DNA of 64,000 bases, taken from Nocardioides pinisoli. Its GTDB lineage: Bacteria; Actinomycetota; Actinomycetes; Propionibacteriales; Nocardioidaceae. Made by a program: the position numbers and the translations under genes. Shown here piece by piece: positions 1 through 7,815 of the stretch (positions are counted from its first letter, which is position 1; every line of letters starts with the position of its first letter). The notes below the pieces were generated by a model, which saw nothing but the letters and a program-made list of their open reading frames with translations, had not been told where the DNA came from and did no database searches. The stretch lies in contig NZ_JANARS010000002.1 of the NCBI RefSeq assembly GCF_024199985.1, positions 186,001 through 250,000 on the forward strand, given 5' to 3'.

Positions 1-821
1 CCCGTCGAGCCGTCGTCGAGGTCCACCTCCACGGCTCCCACGTCGCCCAGGGCCCGGGTGACGGCGGTCTTGGTCGAGCCCAGCCACCACTGGATGTCCG
101 CCGCGGTCCCGGGGCCGAAGGTGAGCAGCCACTGGGTGACCAGCGCGGCGTAGCCGGCACCCTCGTCGAGGGGGTCGTCCACGACCCCCAGCCAGTCCTC
201 GGTGGTCGTCCACGTCGGCTTGTTGAGCCGCCAGTGCCCGGCGTTGCGGCCCCGCATCACCTTGCCCTCGAGCCCGAGGTGGGTGAGGACCCACGGCGCC
301 ACGGGCACCGGGCGGTCGTAGGGCTTGTCGGTGGTGCCGCCGACCGTCCCGGCCAGCTCGGGGACCTCGGCCCGCAGCTCGGTGGTCGTCGCCGGCCCCG
401 CAGCCAGCCGCTCCAGAGTCGCGGCGCGGGCCAGGTCGAGCCAGCGGTCGCCGTCGTCGGCGATGCCTGCCCCGGCGATCGCCTTGGCGATGCGCTTGCG
501 CTCCGACGCCGCCACGCGCGCCGACGCGCTGCCCCACGCGGCGGGCAGCAGGTCGCGGGGGAAGACGAACAGGGTCCGCCGCATCGCGAGCTGCTTGACC
601 ACCGACCGGATGTCGTAGAGCTCACGGTCGACGTCCTCGGGGCTGACGCCCTCCGAGCGTGCCGCGACCGCGAGGTGGACCGTGGCGGCTTCGGTCGCGT
701 GCAGGGCGGTCATCGAGCGCACCACCGACGCCACGTCGTCGTGCCGGTGCGCCGGCGCCAGCGCGTGACGTACGGCGATGCGGCTGCGGCGCTCGGCGTC
801 GCTGACCCGCCGTCGTGACAT
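1..821 (-). CDS. Winged-helix DNA-binding domain protein (HTH_42/DUF1006, AlkZ-like), 3' end missing
   Basis: The gene reads leftward off the window edge, leaving about 273 codons from an ATG whose first base is 821. The N-terminus is basic (MSRRRVSDAERRSRIAVRH), followed by a stretch typical of the family: LYDIRSVVKQLAMRRTLFVF at about residues 68-87, then a RLNKPTW segment and a QWWLGSTKTAV helix-turn-helix-like segment near the cut. Relatives (YcaQ/AlkZ) are winged-helix DNA glycosylases acting on crosslinks or alkylated bases, but many actinobacterial members are uncharacterised. The catalytic QxQ-type motif cannot be judged because the C-terminus lies outside the window. nadA follows on the same strand upstream, separated by 17 nt, so the two may be cotranscribed. 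Confidence 0.75.
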   Translation of the reverse strand, partial: MSRRRVSDAERRSRIAVRHALAPAHRHDDVASVVRSMTALHATEAATVHLAVAARSEGVSPEDVDRELYDIRSVVKQLAMRRTLFVFPRDLLPAAWGSASARVAASERKRIAKAIAGAGIADDGDRWLDLARAATLERLAAGPATTTELRAEVPELAGTVGGTTDKPYDRPVPVAPWVLTHLGLEGKVMRGRNAGHWRLNKPTWTTTEDWLGVVDDPLDEGAGYAALVTQWLLTFGPGTAADIQWWLGSTKTAVTRALGDVGAVEVDLDDGST

Positions 822-837
822 CGTCGTCCCGGCCGGG

Positions 838-2022
838 TCAGTCGCGGTGCGACTTGCCGGGCAGGTCGAGCATCCGCTGCAGCGCGACGAGGGCGTCGGC
901 CTCGGTGTCGGGGTCGACGCTGATGCGGTTGACCACCGTGCCGGCGACCAGGCTCTCGAGCGCCCACACGAGGTGGGGCAGGTCGATGCGGTTCATCGTC
1001 GAGCAGTAGCAGACGTTGCGGTCGAGGAAGACGATCGTCTTGTCGGCGTGGGCGTCCGCGAGCCGCTTGACCAGGTTGAGCTCGGTGCCGATGGCCCACA
1101 CCGTGCCGGGCTCGGCGGCCTCGATCGTCTTGATGATGAACTCGGTGGAGCCGACCAGGTCGGCCTTGAGCACGACCTCGTGCTTGCACTCGGGGTGGAC
1201 GAGCACCTTGATGTCCGGGTGCTTGGCGCGCAGCTCGTCGACGACGTCCTCGGAGAAGCGCCCGTGCACGGAGCAGTGGCCCTTCCAGAGGATCATCCGG
1301 GCCTTCTGCAGCTCCTCGGCGCTCACGCCGCCGCCGGGCTGCAGCGGGTCCCACACGACGCACTCGTCGAGGCCGATGCCCATCTGGAGGACCGCGGTGT
1401 TGCGGCCGAGGTGCTGGTCGGGGAGGAAGAGCACCTTGCCGCCACCCTCGAGGTGGGCCTTCTGCGCGAACGCCCAGTCCAGCGCGACGTCGGCGTTGGA
1501 GGAGGTGCAGACGACGCCGCCGTTGCGGCCGCAGAACGCCTTGATGTCGGCGCTGGAGTTCATGTAGGTCACCGGGACGACGGAGTCCTGGATGCCCGCG
1601 TCGGCCATCGCGTCCCAGGCGTCCTCGACCTGGCGCAGGCGCGCCATGTCGGCCATCGAGCAGCCGGCAGCCAGGTCGGGGAGGACCACCTGCTGGCTCG
1701 GCGAGGTGAGGATGTCGGCCGACTCGGCCATGAAGTGCACGCCGCAGAAGACGATGAACTCCGCGTCGGGGCGGGCCGCGGCGTCGCGGGCGAGCTTGAA
1801 GGAGTCGCCGGTGACGTCGGCGAACTGGATGACCTCGTCGCGCTGGTAGTGGTGGCCGAGCACGAAGACCCGCTCACCCAGGGCCTCCTTCGCCGCCCGC
1901 GCCCGGGCGACCAGGTCGGGGTCGGACGCCGCCGGCAGGTCGCCGGGGCACTCGACGCCGCGCTCGGCGTCGAGGTCGCGGCCCTTGCCGAGGGGGAGGA
2001 GCGGCAGGTCGACGGTGGTCAT
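838..2022 (-). CDS. nadA: Quinolinate synthase NadA
   Basis: This is the 4Fe-4S enzyme that condenses iminoaspartate with dihydroxyacetone phosphate to quinolinate in de novo NAD synthesis, in the cytosol. The 394-residue product carries the family landmarks: GHHYQ (56-60), CGVHFMAESAD with cluster cysteine 93, MNSSADIKAFCG (154-165), VCTSS (171-175), HPECKHE (276-282) and a late CYCSTMNRI segment. The three cluster cysteines expected for NadA are therefore present. The ATG has a GGATGAGG purine-rich stretch just upstream. No nadB or nadC lies beside it in this window, which is unusual because these are often clustered. The divergent neighbour (GlgC-like) starts 55 nt away, so both promoters must share that gap. 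Confidence 0.95.
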   Translation of the reverse strand: MTTVDLPLLPLGKGRDLDAERGVECPGDLPAASDPDLVARARAAKEALGERVFVLGHHYQRDEVIQFADVTGDSFKLARDAAARPDAEFIVFCGVHFMAESADILTSPSQQVVLPDLAAGCSMADMARLRQVEDAWDAMADAGIQDSVVPVTYMNSSADIKAFCGRNGGVVCTSSNADVALDWAFAQKAHLEGGGKVLFLPDQHLGRNTAVLQMGIGLDECVVWDPLQPGGGVSAEELQKARMILWKGHCSVHGRFSEDVVDELRAKHPDIKVLVHPECKHEVVLKADLVGSTEFIIKTIEAAEPGTVWAIGTELNLVKRLADAHADKTIVFLDRNVCYCSTMNRIDLPHLVWALESLVAGTVVNRISVDPDTEADALVALQRMLDLPGKSHRD

Positions 2023-2077
2023 GGCCTCATCCTAGGAGGGGGCGCAGGCGTCGGGAGCCGGGTGCCATGCTTCGGCC

Positions 2078-3304
2078 ATGACGCGACGCGGTGAGGTGCT
2101 TGCCCTGGTGCAGGCTGGGGGCCAGGGGTCCCGGATGGACGTGCTGACGCGGGAGCGTGCCAAGCCGGCGCTGCCCTACGGCGGTGTGCACCGGCTGATC
2201 GACTTCGCGCTCTCCGGGCTCGTGCACGCCGACCTGGCCGACGTGTGGGTGTCGCTGGAGTACCAGGTCACCTCGATCGACGACTACCTCTCGGGTGGGC
2301 GCCCGTGGAGCCTGGACCGCAACCGCGGCGGCTTCAGGCGCATCGTCCCGCAGACCGGCACCGGGCCCGCGACCGAGAGCGGCTTCGCGCACGGCAACGG
2401 CGACCTGCTGCTCCGGATGTCCGCTGACATCGAGGCCTTCGGCGCGCGCACCCTGGTGGTGTGCAGCGCCGACCACGTCTTCAACATGGACCTCGGCCCG
2501 GTCGTCGAGGACCACGTCGCGGCCGGCCGGGTCGCGACCGTGGTGACCACCGAGGTCATCAAGAAGGACGCCTCCGACAACGTGGTCGTCCTCGCCGGCC
2601 AGGACGGGACCGTCACCGGTGTGGAGCACAAGCCGTCGCGACCGTCGGCCGGCACGGTGGCGACCGAGATCTTCGTCTACGACACCGAGGCGCTGCTCGA
2701 GACCCTGCGCGACCTGCGGCGCGAGCTGTCGGGCGACGCGGACGACGACGACAGCGGCATCGGCGACTTCGGCGAGCACCTCCTGCCACGGCTCGTGGAG
2801 ACCGGGCGGACGGGTGCGGTGCCGTTGACCGGCTACTGGCGCGACGTCGGTCAGCCGAGCCTCTACCTGCAGTCCCACCGCGACCTGCTCGCCGGCCGGG
2901 TCGACGTCTTCGACCACCCCGGCCGCCCGGTCATCTCGCACTGGCCGGACCGGCCCGCCGCTCGAGTGCGCGCGACGGGGGAGTGCCGCGACTCGCTGGT
3001 GTCGCCGGGCGCCGACGTGGCCGGGCTGGTCGTGGGCAGCGTCCTGGGACCGGGCGTCGTGGTGGAGAAGGGCGCCGAGGTCCACGACAGCGTGGTGATG
3101 GAGGACTGCGTCATCCGTGCGGGGTCGGTGGTGCGCACGTCCGTGCTCGACGAACGCTGCGAGGTCCTCGGCCGGGCCCGGGTCGGCGAGGAGCCGTCGC
3201 GCCGGGTGGCCCACGACGACGACCTGGTGCTCGTCGGTCGTGACTCGTCGGTGTCGGGCACGGTGGCCGCCGGGTCCCGCCTGGAGCCGGGTTCGACGAC
3301 CTGA
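2078..3304 (+). CDS. GlgC-like sugar-phosphate nucleotidyltransferase (glucose-1-phosphate adenylyltransferase family)
   Basis: The 408-residue protein has the nucleotidyltransferase fingerprint AGGQGSRMDVLTRERAKPAL (13-32), SADHVFNMD for the metal/sugar-phosphate site, HKPSRP, and GYWRDVGQPSLYLQSHRDLL, then a C-terminal left-handed beta-helix-like repeat region (SVLGPGVVVEKGAEVHDSVV). This order matches ADP-glucose pyrophosphorylase, which makes ADP-glucose for glycogen or related glucans. The usual GlgC AGG-x-G-x-RL..LT reads RMDVLT here, and the C-terminal part has a DDDLVLVGRDS tail. No glgA, glgB or glgE is adjacent, so the nucleotide and product are inferred from family only. It could be a GlgC paralogue with another role. 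Length is normal for the family. Confidence 0.8.
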   Translation: MTRRGEVLALVQAGGQGSRMDVLTRERAKPALPYGGVHRLIDFALSGLVHADLADVWVSLEYQVTSIDDYLSGGRPWSLDRNRGGFRRIVPQTGTGPATESGFAHGNGDLLLRMSADIEAFGARTLVVCSADHVFNMDLGPVVEDHVAAGRVATVVTTEVIKKDASDNVVVLAGQDGTVTGVEHKPSRPSAGTVATEIFVYDTEALLETLRDLRRELSGDADDDDSGIGDFGEHLLPRLVETGRTGAVPLTGYWRDVGQPSLYLQSHRDLLAGRVDVFDHPGRPVISHWPDRPAARVRATGECRDSLVSPGADVAGLVVGSVLGPGVVVEKGAEVHDSVVMEDCVIRAGSVVRTSVLDERCEVLGRARVGEEPSRRVAHDDDLVLVGRDSSVSGTVAAGSRLEPGSTT

Positions 3305-3333
3305 CCGACGCGCCGCCCGCCGACCGGCTGCCG

Positions 3334-4221
3334 CTACAGCAGCGAGCCGTGGTGCAGGTAGGGCGACGGTGGCTTCATCCGCCGCAGGCAGAGGTAGCCG
3401 TTGGTGTAGATCGCCATCCGCGCGGCCAGCCCCACGTCGAGCGCCCACTCGTTGGCCGCCGTGATGTGGCGCACCTCGACCTGGGACCCGGGGGCCGAGG
3501 AGGCCAGTGCCTCCCACATCAGCCCTGACGCCGTACGCCGGTTGGTGGCCGCGACCAGCACCGGCACCCCGTCGTGGTCGACGTAGGCGTAGCCCGAGCC
3601 GGTGGAGTGGTCGGTCACGACGAGCCGGAACTGCGCGAGCAGCAGCTCGTGGTCGCCGAGGTGGGCCGCCCCGCGCGTGCGCCGGTCGATCGAGTCCATC
3701 AGGTCCACGTCGGCCGCGGTCCCCTCGCGGACCCGGTCCACGACCGGGATCGCGCTGCGGTCGACCACGCCGGTGAGCATCATCTGCGGGTGCAGGTCGA
3801 AGCCGGCGAGCCGGTAGCGGCGTACGGCGCCGGGGTCGGCGCTGGCGGCGAACATGCCGCGCAGGCAGCCCCGCCCGTGGTGCATCGCCGCGGCCATCAG
3901 CTCGGTCCCGATGCCCCGGCCCTGGTGCTCGGGCCGCACGGCGAACGAGGCGAGGATCCACATCAGCTCGCGCACCCGGGACACCGCCCCGCCGACGACC
4001 TGGCCGTCGACCTCGGCGATCCAGCAGCCGCCCGGGTCGGTGACCAGGGCCTGCCCGGTGCGGCGGATCCAGTGGCCGTTGCGGTCAGCGGGACGTCGTA
4101 CGGGGTCGGGCCAGGCGCGCTGGTGGGTGCGGGTGTCGACCTCGTGGTAGGAGGTGGCGGTGATCTCGGCGAACGCCGCGAGGTCCTCCTCGCGCATCGG
4201 CCGGACGACCGTAGCGGTCAC
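3334..4221 (-). CDS. GNAT family N-acetyltransferase (two-domain, about 295 aa)
   Basis: The protein begins at a GTG (VTATVVRPMREEDLAAF) whose GTGA overlaps the stop of the upstream SRPBCC gene, indicating translational coupling. The acetyl-CoA binding core ASFAVRPEHQGRGIGTELM (about 100-118) is the classic GNAT motif A with Q/RxxGxG/A. A second half (from about residue 150) contains HLGDHELLLAQFRLVVTD and a ready tail with YTNGYLCLRRM, resembling the Eis/sterol-carrier-like double-GNAT layout, though length is shorter than Eis (about 400). Substrate unknown. The minus frame stays open far upstream, but the coupling with the SRPBCC stop and the start of GNAT similarity fix this start. Confidence 0.8.
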   Translation of the reverse strand: MTATVVRPMREEDLAAFAEITATSYHEVDTRTHQRAWPDPVRRPADRNGHWIRRTGQALVTDPGGCWIAEVDGQVVGGAVSRVRELMWILASFAVRPEHQGRGIGTELMAAAMHHGRGCLRGMFAASADPGAVRRYRLAGFDLHPQMMLTGVVDRSAIPVVDRVREGTAADVDLMDSIDRRTRGAAHLGDHELLLAQFRLVVTDHSTGSGYAYVDHDGVPVLVAATNRRTASGLMWEALASSAPGSQVEVRHITAANEWALDVGLAARMAIYTNGYLCLRRMKPPSPYLHHGSLL

Positions 4222-4634
4222 CACACGTGGGCGGCGTAGCGCCGGAGGAGGTCGTCCCAGACGGTGAACCGCTCGCGCAGCTCGTCGCTGCCGGGGAGCC
4301 AGCCGCTGTGCACGAGCCGCACCGACGACCCCTCGGGGGACTCGGTGAAGCGGACGTCGAGCACGGTCGCCTCGTCCTCGGGGTGCCAGAGCCACAGCTC
4401 CTGCGTGTAGCGGCCGATCGGGTCCCACTCCATCACCCGGCCCCAGACGTACTGCTCGTCGCCGTGCACCGAGGCGACGGGCCCGTTGGGGTCGATGGCG
4501 ATGCCGGTGAAGGTGGCCGGTTCGGGGCTGAGCAGGGGGTCCCACCACTCGCCCATCTGGGCCGTGAAGCCGACGAAGGCCTCGGTCGGGGTCGCCGGGA
4601 CCGTGATCTCGGCGACGATGGGGTCGGGGCTCAT
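4218..4634 (-). CDS. SRPBCC (AHSA1/START-like) domain protein
   Basis: The 138-residue product starts at ATG (MSPDPIVAEITVPATPTEAF), the first position where family similarity begins; a longer open frame upstream would run into the divergent glycerate kinase promoter region. It shows the SRPBCC pattern: an initial beta strand, FTAQMGEWWDPLLSPEP, RVMEWDPIGRYTQELWLWHP, and an amphipathic C-terminal helix GSDELRERFTVWDDLLRRY. The family binds hydrophobic ligands in a helix-grip fold; AHSA1-like proteins of this size are usually of unknown ligand. Its stop overlaps the GTG of the GNAT gene downstream, so the pair forms a two-gene operon. Confidence 0.8.
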   Translation of the reverse strand: MSPDPIVAEITVPATPTEAFVGFTAQMGEWWDPLLSPEPATFTGIAIDPNGPVASVHGDEQYVWGRVMEWDPIGRYTQELWLWHPEDEATVLDVRFTESPEGSSVRLVHSGWLPGSDELRERFTVWDDLLRRYAAHVW

Positions 4635-4695
4635 GCGCCAAGCATGCCGGACGCCCGCGCTGCGGTCCCGGTGCCCCCGCTGCAAGGATGCAGCC

Positions 4696-5778
4696 ATGCG
4701 CGTGCTGATCGCCCCGGACAAGTTCGCCGGCACCCTGACCGCGGTGCAGGCCGCCGAGGCGGTCGCCGCGGGCTGGCGACGGCACGCCCCCGACGACGAC
4801 CTCGACCTGGCGCCGATGGCCGACGGCGGGCCGGGTTTCGTCGACGTCCTGCACGCCGCGCTGGGCGGGTCGCTCGACGCCGTGACCGTGAGCGGGCCCC
4901 ACGGGGAGCCGGTGCCCGCGGTGGTGCTGCGGGTGGGGGAGACGGCCTACGTCGAGAGCGCGCAGGCGGCGGGGCTGCACCTGGTGTCGGGGCCGGTCGA
5001 GACCGCCACCAGTGCCGGGGTCGGTGAGCTGGTGCTCGCGGCCGTGGCCGGTGGCGCGCGGACCGTCGTCGTCGGCCTCGGAGGCAGCGGCACCAACGAC
5101 GGCGGCGCGGGCGTCCTGTCCGCGCTCGGCGCGGAGGCCGACGGGGTGCTCGACGGCGGCGCCGCGCCCCTGGCATCGGTGACGACGGTGGACCTTTCCC
5201 GGGCCCGCGAGCGGCTGGCGGGGGTGACGTTGGTCGCCGCCAGCGACGTGGACAACCCCCTGACCGGGCTGTTCGGGGCCACCAAGACCTTCGGCCCGCA
5301 GAAGGGCGTGACCGAGGACCGCATCGCCGAGGTGGACGGGTGGCTCGAGGCGTTCGCCACCGCCACGGACCGGCGTACGTCGCTGGAGAAGGGCGCCGGC
5401 GCCGCGGGTGGCATCGGCTACGCCCTCCTCGCCCTGGGCGCGACCCGGGAGCCCGGCATCGAGCTCGTGGCGTCCGCGGTGTCGCTGGGGGAGCGGGCCC
5501 GTGCGGCCGACCTCGTCATCACCGGTGAGGGCGCCTTCGACTTCTCCAGCCGCGCCGGCAAGGTGCCCTACGGGGTGGCGACCGTCGCCTCGGAGGCGCT
5601 CCGCCCCTGCATCGCGCTCGCCGGCAAGGTGCTGGTCGGCTCGCGCGAGATGCGCGCCCTCGGCATCGAGTCGGCGTACTCCCTCGTCGACCTCGTCGGG
5701 GAGGAGCGGGCCCTCAGCGCCCCCGCCGAGGCGCTCGCCGACCTCGCCGCCCGCGTCGCGCGCACCTGGTCGCGCTGA
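4696..5778 (+). CDS. Glycerate kinase (GarK/GlxK family)
   Basis: The 360-residue protein starts MRVLIAPDKFAGTLTAVQAA, the diagnostic glycerate kinase N-terminus with the conserved APDKFKGS-like motif, and carries LAPMADGGPGFVDVL (14-residue DGG motif), VVGLGGSGTNDGGAG (nucleotide/substrate loop), DVDNPLTGLFGATKTFGPQKG and ITGEGAFDFSSRAGKVPYGV. These enzymes phosphorylate glycerate in the glyoxylate/serine routes. The M. tuberculosis homologue Rv2205c also lies near an ErpA gene, as here, so this is a conserved neighbourhood. ATG 4696 is chosen because homology begins there; upstream in-frame sequence is the divergent promoter region. A palindromic repeat array follows 50 nt after the stop. 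Confidence 0.9.
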   Translation: MRVLIAPDKFAGTLTAVQAAEAVAAGWRRHAPDDDLDLAPMADGGPGFVDVLHAALGGSLDAVTVSGPHGEPVPAVVLRVGETAYVESAQAAGLHLVSGPVETATSAGVGELVLAAVAGGARTVVVGLGGSGTNDGGAGVLSALGAEADGVLDGGAAPLASVTTVDLSRARERLAGVTLVAASDVDNPLTGLFGATKTFGPQKGVTEDRIAEVDGWLEAFATATDRRTSLEKGAGAAGGIGYALLALGATREPGIELVASAVSLGERARAADLVITGEGAFDFSSRAGKVPYGVATVASEALRPCIALAGKVLVGSREMRALGIESAYSLVDLVGEERALSAPAEALADLAARVARTWSR

Positions 5779-5830
5779 CGGGGTCCGTGGGTCGTCCGGC
5801 TCGTCGGCGGTCGGTTGGTCAGCCACCCGG

Positions 5831-5956
5831 GGTGGTGGCACATCGCACCCCACGAGGCCGATCTCACGCGATGTGCCGCCACCTCCGTCCGCCGACCTCC
5901 GAGGGTGGCGGCAGATCGCAGGTCCGAGGCTCTCGACCATGCCACGTGCCGCCACC
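5831..5956. repeat. Left array of 53-bp palindromic repeats (2 copies, 73-bp period)
   Basis: Two elements occupy 5831-5883 and 5904-5956. Each has 16-bp inverted arms around a 21-bp centre. Copy 1 arms are GGTGGTGGCACATCGC and GCGATGTGCCGCCACC (15 of 16 pair). Copy 2 begins GGTGGCGGCAGATCGC and ends GTGCCGCCACC. The 20-bp spacer 5884-5903, read on the minus strand, matches the spacers of the right array (7088-7107, 7161-7180) at 15-16 of 19 positions, so this array is inverted relative to the right one. Both arrays share the 73-bp period. The rest of the glycerate kinase to nuclease gap (5779-5830, 5957-6073) shows nothing recognisable. Confidence 0.85.
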
Positions 5957-6073
5957 ACGGGGCGGCGACCTCTCCGGGCCACCAGACGTCCACAACAGGG
6001 CGTTCGCGGAGGTCATCCCCAGCAGCAACGCTCCCATCAGGACAGCGGCGCTCGGCGCAGCGAACCTCGGGGC

Positions 6074-7033
6074 ATGGGTGAGGTCGACGCGGTCCGGGGA
6101 CATCGACGCGGCGTGAGGTGGACGTCGGTGACGTACGGCGTGCACCGGTCGAGCGGTACCCCCGCCGCCGATGAGCACCCGCCGACCTGGGACGAGGACG
6201 ACCTGACGGGGTGGCAGCTGCTGATGACCGACGTGGGGTGCTTCACCGGCCTCACGGCACTCGAGGTCCATGGTGTCCCGCTGCCTCCGTTGCCCGAGGG
6301 CTGTCCGGTCTTCATGGCACTGGCCAAGGACGATCCGAGACCGATGCGACGCGGCGTGCACACGAGCCGCCACCTGAAGCCGGTGGAGCACGAGGTCGTC
6401 CGCGGCCTACGTGTCGCGGTGATGCCTGAAGCGCTGGCGTCGGCGGCACGCTGGGTGGGGCTTGTCGACATGGTCGCCATCGTCGACGCGGCACTCAACC
6501 TGGAGCTCGTCTCCATCGAGGAGCTGGAGGTGATCGCCCGCTCACGGCGACCGGGTGGCCGTCGGTTGGAAGCGGCTCTGCCGTGGGTCGACGGCCGGGC
6601 CGAATCCCTGTGGGAGTCGCTCCTGCGGCTCGTCCACGTCGCCTGCGACATCGAGGTCGAGCCGCAGTGGCAGCTGGTCGACGCCGACGGGGTCGTGGTG
6701 GCCCAGGCTGATCTCTGGGTCGTCGGGACGACTGCGCTCCACGAGTACGACGGGGACGAGCACGAGAAGCCACCGCGGAGAGTCATGGACCGGCGACGCG
6801 ACCGCCGGGTCGATCGGCAGGGCTTCGTCCGCCGTGGCTACACCGGCGGCGACGTCATCCTTCGCGCGGTCTCGATCCTCGAGGATGCCGATCGGTCGCT
6901 GGGGAGGGACCACGATCCCGCTCGGATCCGTGAATGGCACCGACTCCTCCGGGACTCGCTGTTCACGCCAGCGGGGAGGGTCGCCTTCCTGGGGCGGGTC
7001 CCGGTGGCGCCGCCTCGCCGACGTACCTCGTGA
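6074..7033 (+). CDS. DUF559/Vsr-like nuclease-fold protein with AbiEi-like N-terminal half
   Basis: The product is at most 319 residues. Its N-terminal half (DLTGWQLLMTDVGCFTGLTA, LEVHGVPLPPLPEGCPVFMA, SRHLKPVEHEVVRGLRVAVM) resembles the AbiEi-type antitoxin-like domain often found at the front of actinobacterial DUF559 proteins. The C-terminal half ends in a restriction-endonuclease-like core: Asp213 in AQADLWVVG, then HEYDGDEHEKPPRRVMDRRR (Glu224, Asp226, His229), equivalent to the D...ExDGxxH pattern of DUF559/Vsr nucleases. The gene sits alone between two inverted palindromic repeat arrays. ATG 6074 is the first start; GTG 6113 (VRWTSVTYGVHR) is an equally plausible one, since family similarity seems to begin there. 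Biological role unknown; nuclease activity is inferred from motif only. Confidence 0.7.
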   Translation: MGEVDAVRGHRRGVRWTSVTYGVHRSSGTPAADEHPPTWDEDDLTGWQLLMTDVGCFTGLTALEVHGVPLPPLPEGCPVFMALAKDDPRPMRRGVHTSRHLKPVEHEVVRGLRVAVMPEALASAARWVGLVDMVAIVDAALNLELVSIEELEVIARSRRPGGRRLEAALPWVDGRAESLWESLLRLVHVACDIEVEPQWQLVDADGVVVAQADLWVVGTTALHEYDGDEHEKPPRRVMDRRRDRRVDRQGFVRRGYTGGDVILRAVSILEDADRSLGRDHDPARIREWHRLLRDSLFTPAGRVAFLGRVPVAPPRRRTS

Positions 7034-7034
7034 G

Positions 7035-7306
7035 GGTGGCGGCGCGTCGCGGCTGGCGGGCCGGTCGATGTGTGATCTGCCGCCACCTGGGGGGTTGGCG
7101 GGCGGAGGGTGGCGGCGCATCGCGGCTGGCGGGCCGGTCGATGTGTGATCTGCCGCCACCTCGGGGGTTGGCGGGCGGAGGGTGGCGGCGCATCGCAGCC
7201 CGCGGGCCGGTCGATGTGCGATCTGCCGCCACCTCGGGGGTTGGCGGGCGGAGGGTGGCGGCGCATCGCGGCTGGCGGGCCGGTCGATGTGCGATCTGCC
7301 GCCACC
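7035..7306. repeat. Right array of 53-bp palindromic repeats (4 copies, 73-bp period)
   Basis: Four near-identical elements lie at 7035-7087, 7108-7160, 7181-7233 and 7254-7306, with 20-bp spacers 7088-7107, 7161-7180 and 7234-7253. The left arm is GGTGGCGGCGCATCGC (7035 copy has one change), the centre is a 21-bp G-rich segment containing GGGCCGGTCGATGT, and the right arm is G(T/C)GATCTGCCGCCACC. Arms pair at 13-14 of 16 positions. The spacers are nearly identical (TCGGGGGTTGGCGGGCGGAG), so they are not CRISPR spacers. The array starts 1 nt after the nuclease stop codon and ends 94 nt before erpA. It is the inverted counterpart of the 5831-5956 array. Confidence 0.9.
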
Positions 7307-7335
7307 TCGCCGGGCGAGCTCGCGGTCGTGGGGGT

Positions 7336-7348
7336 GGGGAATATCCCC
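7336..7348. promoter_or_regulatory. Small palindrome upstream of erpA
   Basis: GGGGA-ATA-TCCCC forms a 13-bp inverted repeat 51 nt before the erpA ATG. It may be an operator or simply part of the promoter; no known regulator consensus was recognised. Confidence 0.3.
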
Positions 7349-7399
7349 CGGTGTGCGACCATTGAGGCAAGCAGTACCCGAGACTTCTGGAGTGATGAG

Positions 7400-7759
7400 A
7401 TGACCGAGCAGGTCGAGACCACTGAGCGCCGCACCGACCAGATCAACCTCTCCGCTGTCGCCGCCGGCAAGGTGAAGAGCCTCCTCGAGCAGGAGGGTCG
7501 CGATGACCTGGCCCTCCGGATCTCCGTGCAGCCGGGTGGCTGCTCGGGCCTCCGCTACCAGCTCTTCTTCGACGAGCGCACGCTCGACGGCGACGTGACG
7601 ACCGACTTCGACGGCGTCACCGTCGTCGTCGACCGGATGAGCGTCCCCTACCTCAACGGTGCCGAGATCGACTTCGTCGACACCATCGAGAAGCAGGGCT
7701 TCACGATCGACAACCCCAACGCCACCGGCTCCTGCGCCTGCGGCGACTCGTTCCACTGA
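7400..7759 (+). CDS. erpA: A-type iron-sulfur carrier ErpA/IscA family
   Basis: The 119-residue protein has the three conserved cysteines of HesB/IscA/ErpA carriers: Cys48 in QPGGCSGLRY and Cys112/Cys114 in GSCACGDSF at the C-terminus. These proteins accept 2Fe-2S or 4Fe-4S clusters from the SUF machinery and pass them to apo-enzymes. Candidate clients in this window include NadA and the Rieske protein QcrA. The ATG at 7400 is used; an ATG five bases earlier meets a stop after two codons. In M. tuberculosis the equivalent gene (Rv2204c) sits beside glycerate kinase and AdoK, the same neighbours as here. A strong hairpin terminator follows. Confidence 0.92.
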   Translation: MTEQVETTERRTDQINLSAVAAGKVKSLLEQEGRDDLALRISVQPGGCSGLRYQLFFDERTLDGDVTTDFDGVTVVVDRMSVPYLNGAEIDFVDTIEKQGFTIDNPNATGSCACGDSFH

Positions 7760-7772
7760 TCTGACACAGCGG

Positions 7773-7800
7773 AGGGCCCCCTGCCACCGGCGGGGGCCCT
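7773..7800. terminator. Intrinsic terminator after erpA
   Basis: Perfect 9-bp arms AGGGCCCCC (7773-7781) and GGGGGCCCT (7792-7800) with a 10-nt loop, 14 nt after the erpA stop and 16 nt before the stop of the convergent small gene. It can serve both directions; no T-tract, as usual for actinobacteria. Confidence 0.75.
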
Positions 7801-7815
7801 TCGCCGTGCGTGGGG

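Noticed and set aside
3334-5982. One very long minus-strand protein (about 880 aa)
   Set aside because: Only the GNAT part has family similarity; the rest is the reading-frame shadow of the SRPBCC and glycerate kinase genes.
7035-7306. CRISPR array
   Set aside because: The units are periodic, but the 20-bp spacers are nearly identical and the elements are long palindromes; no cas gene is present.
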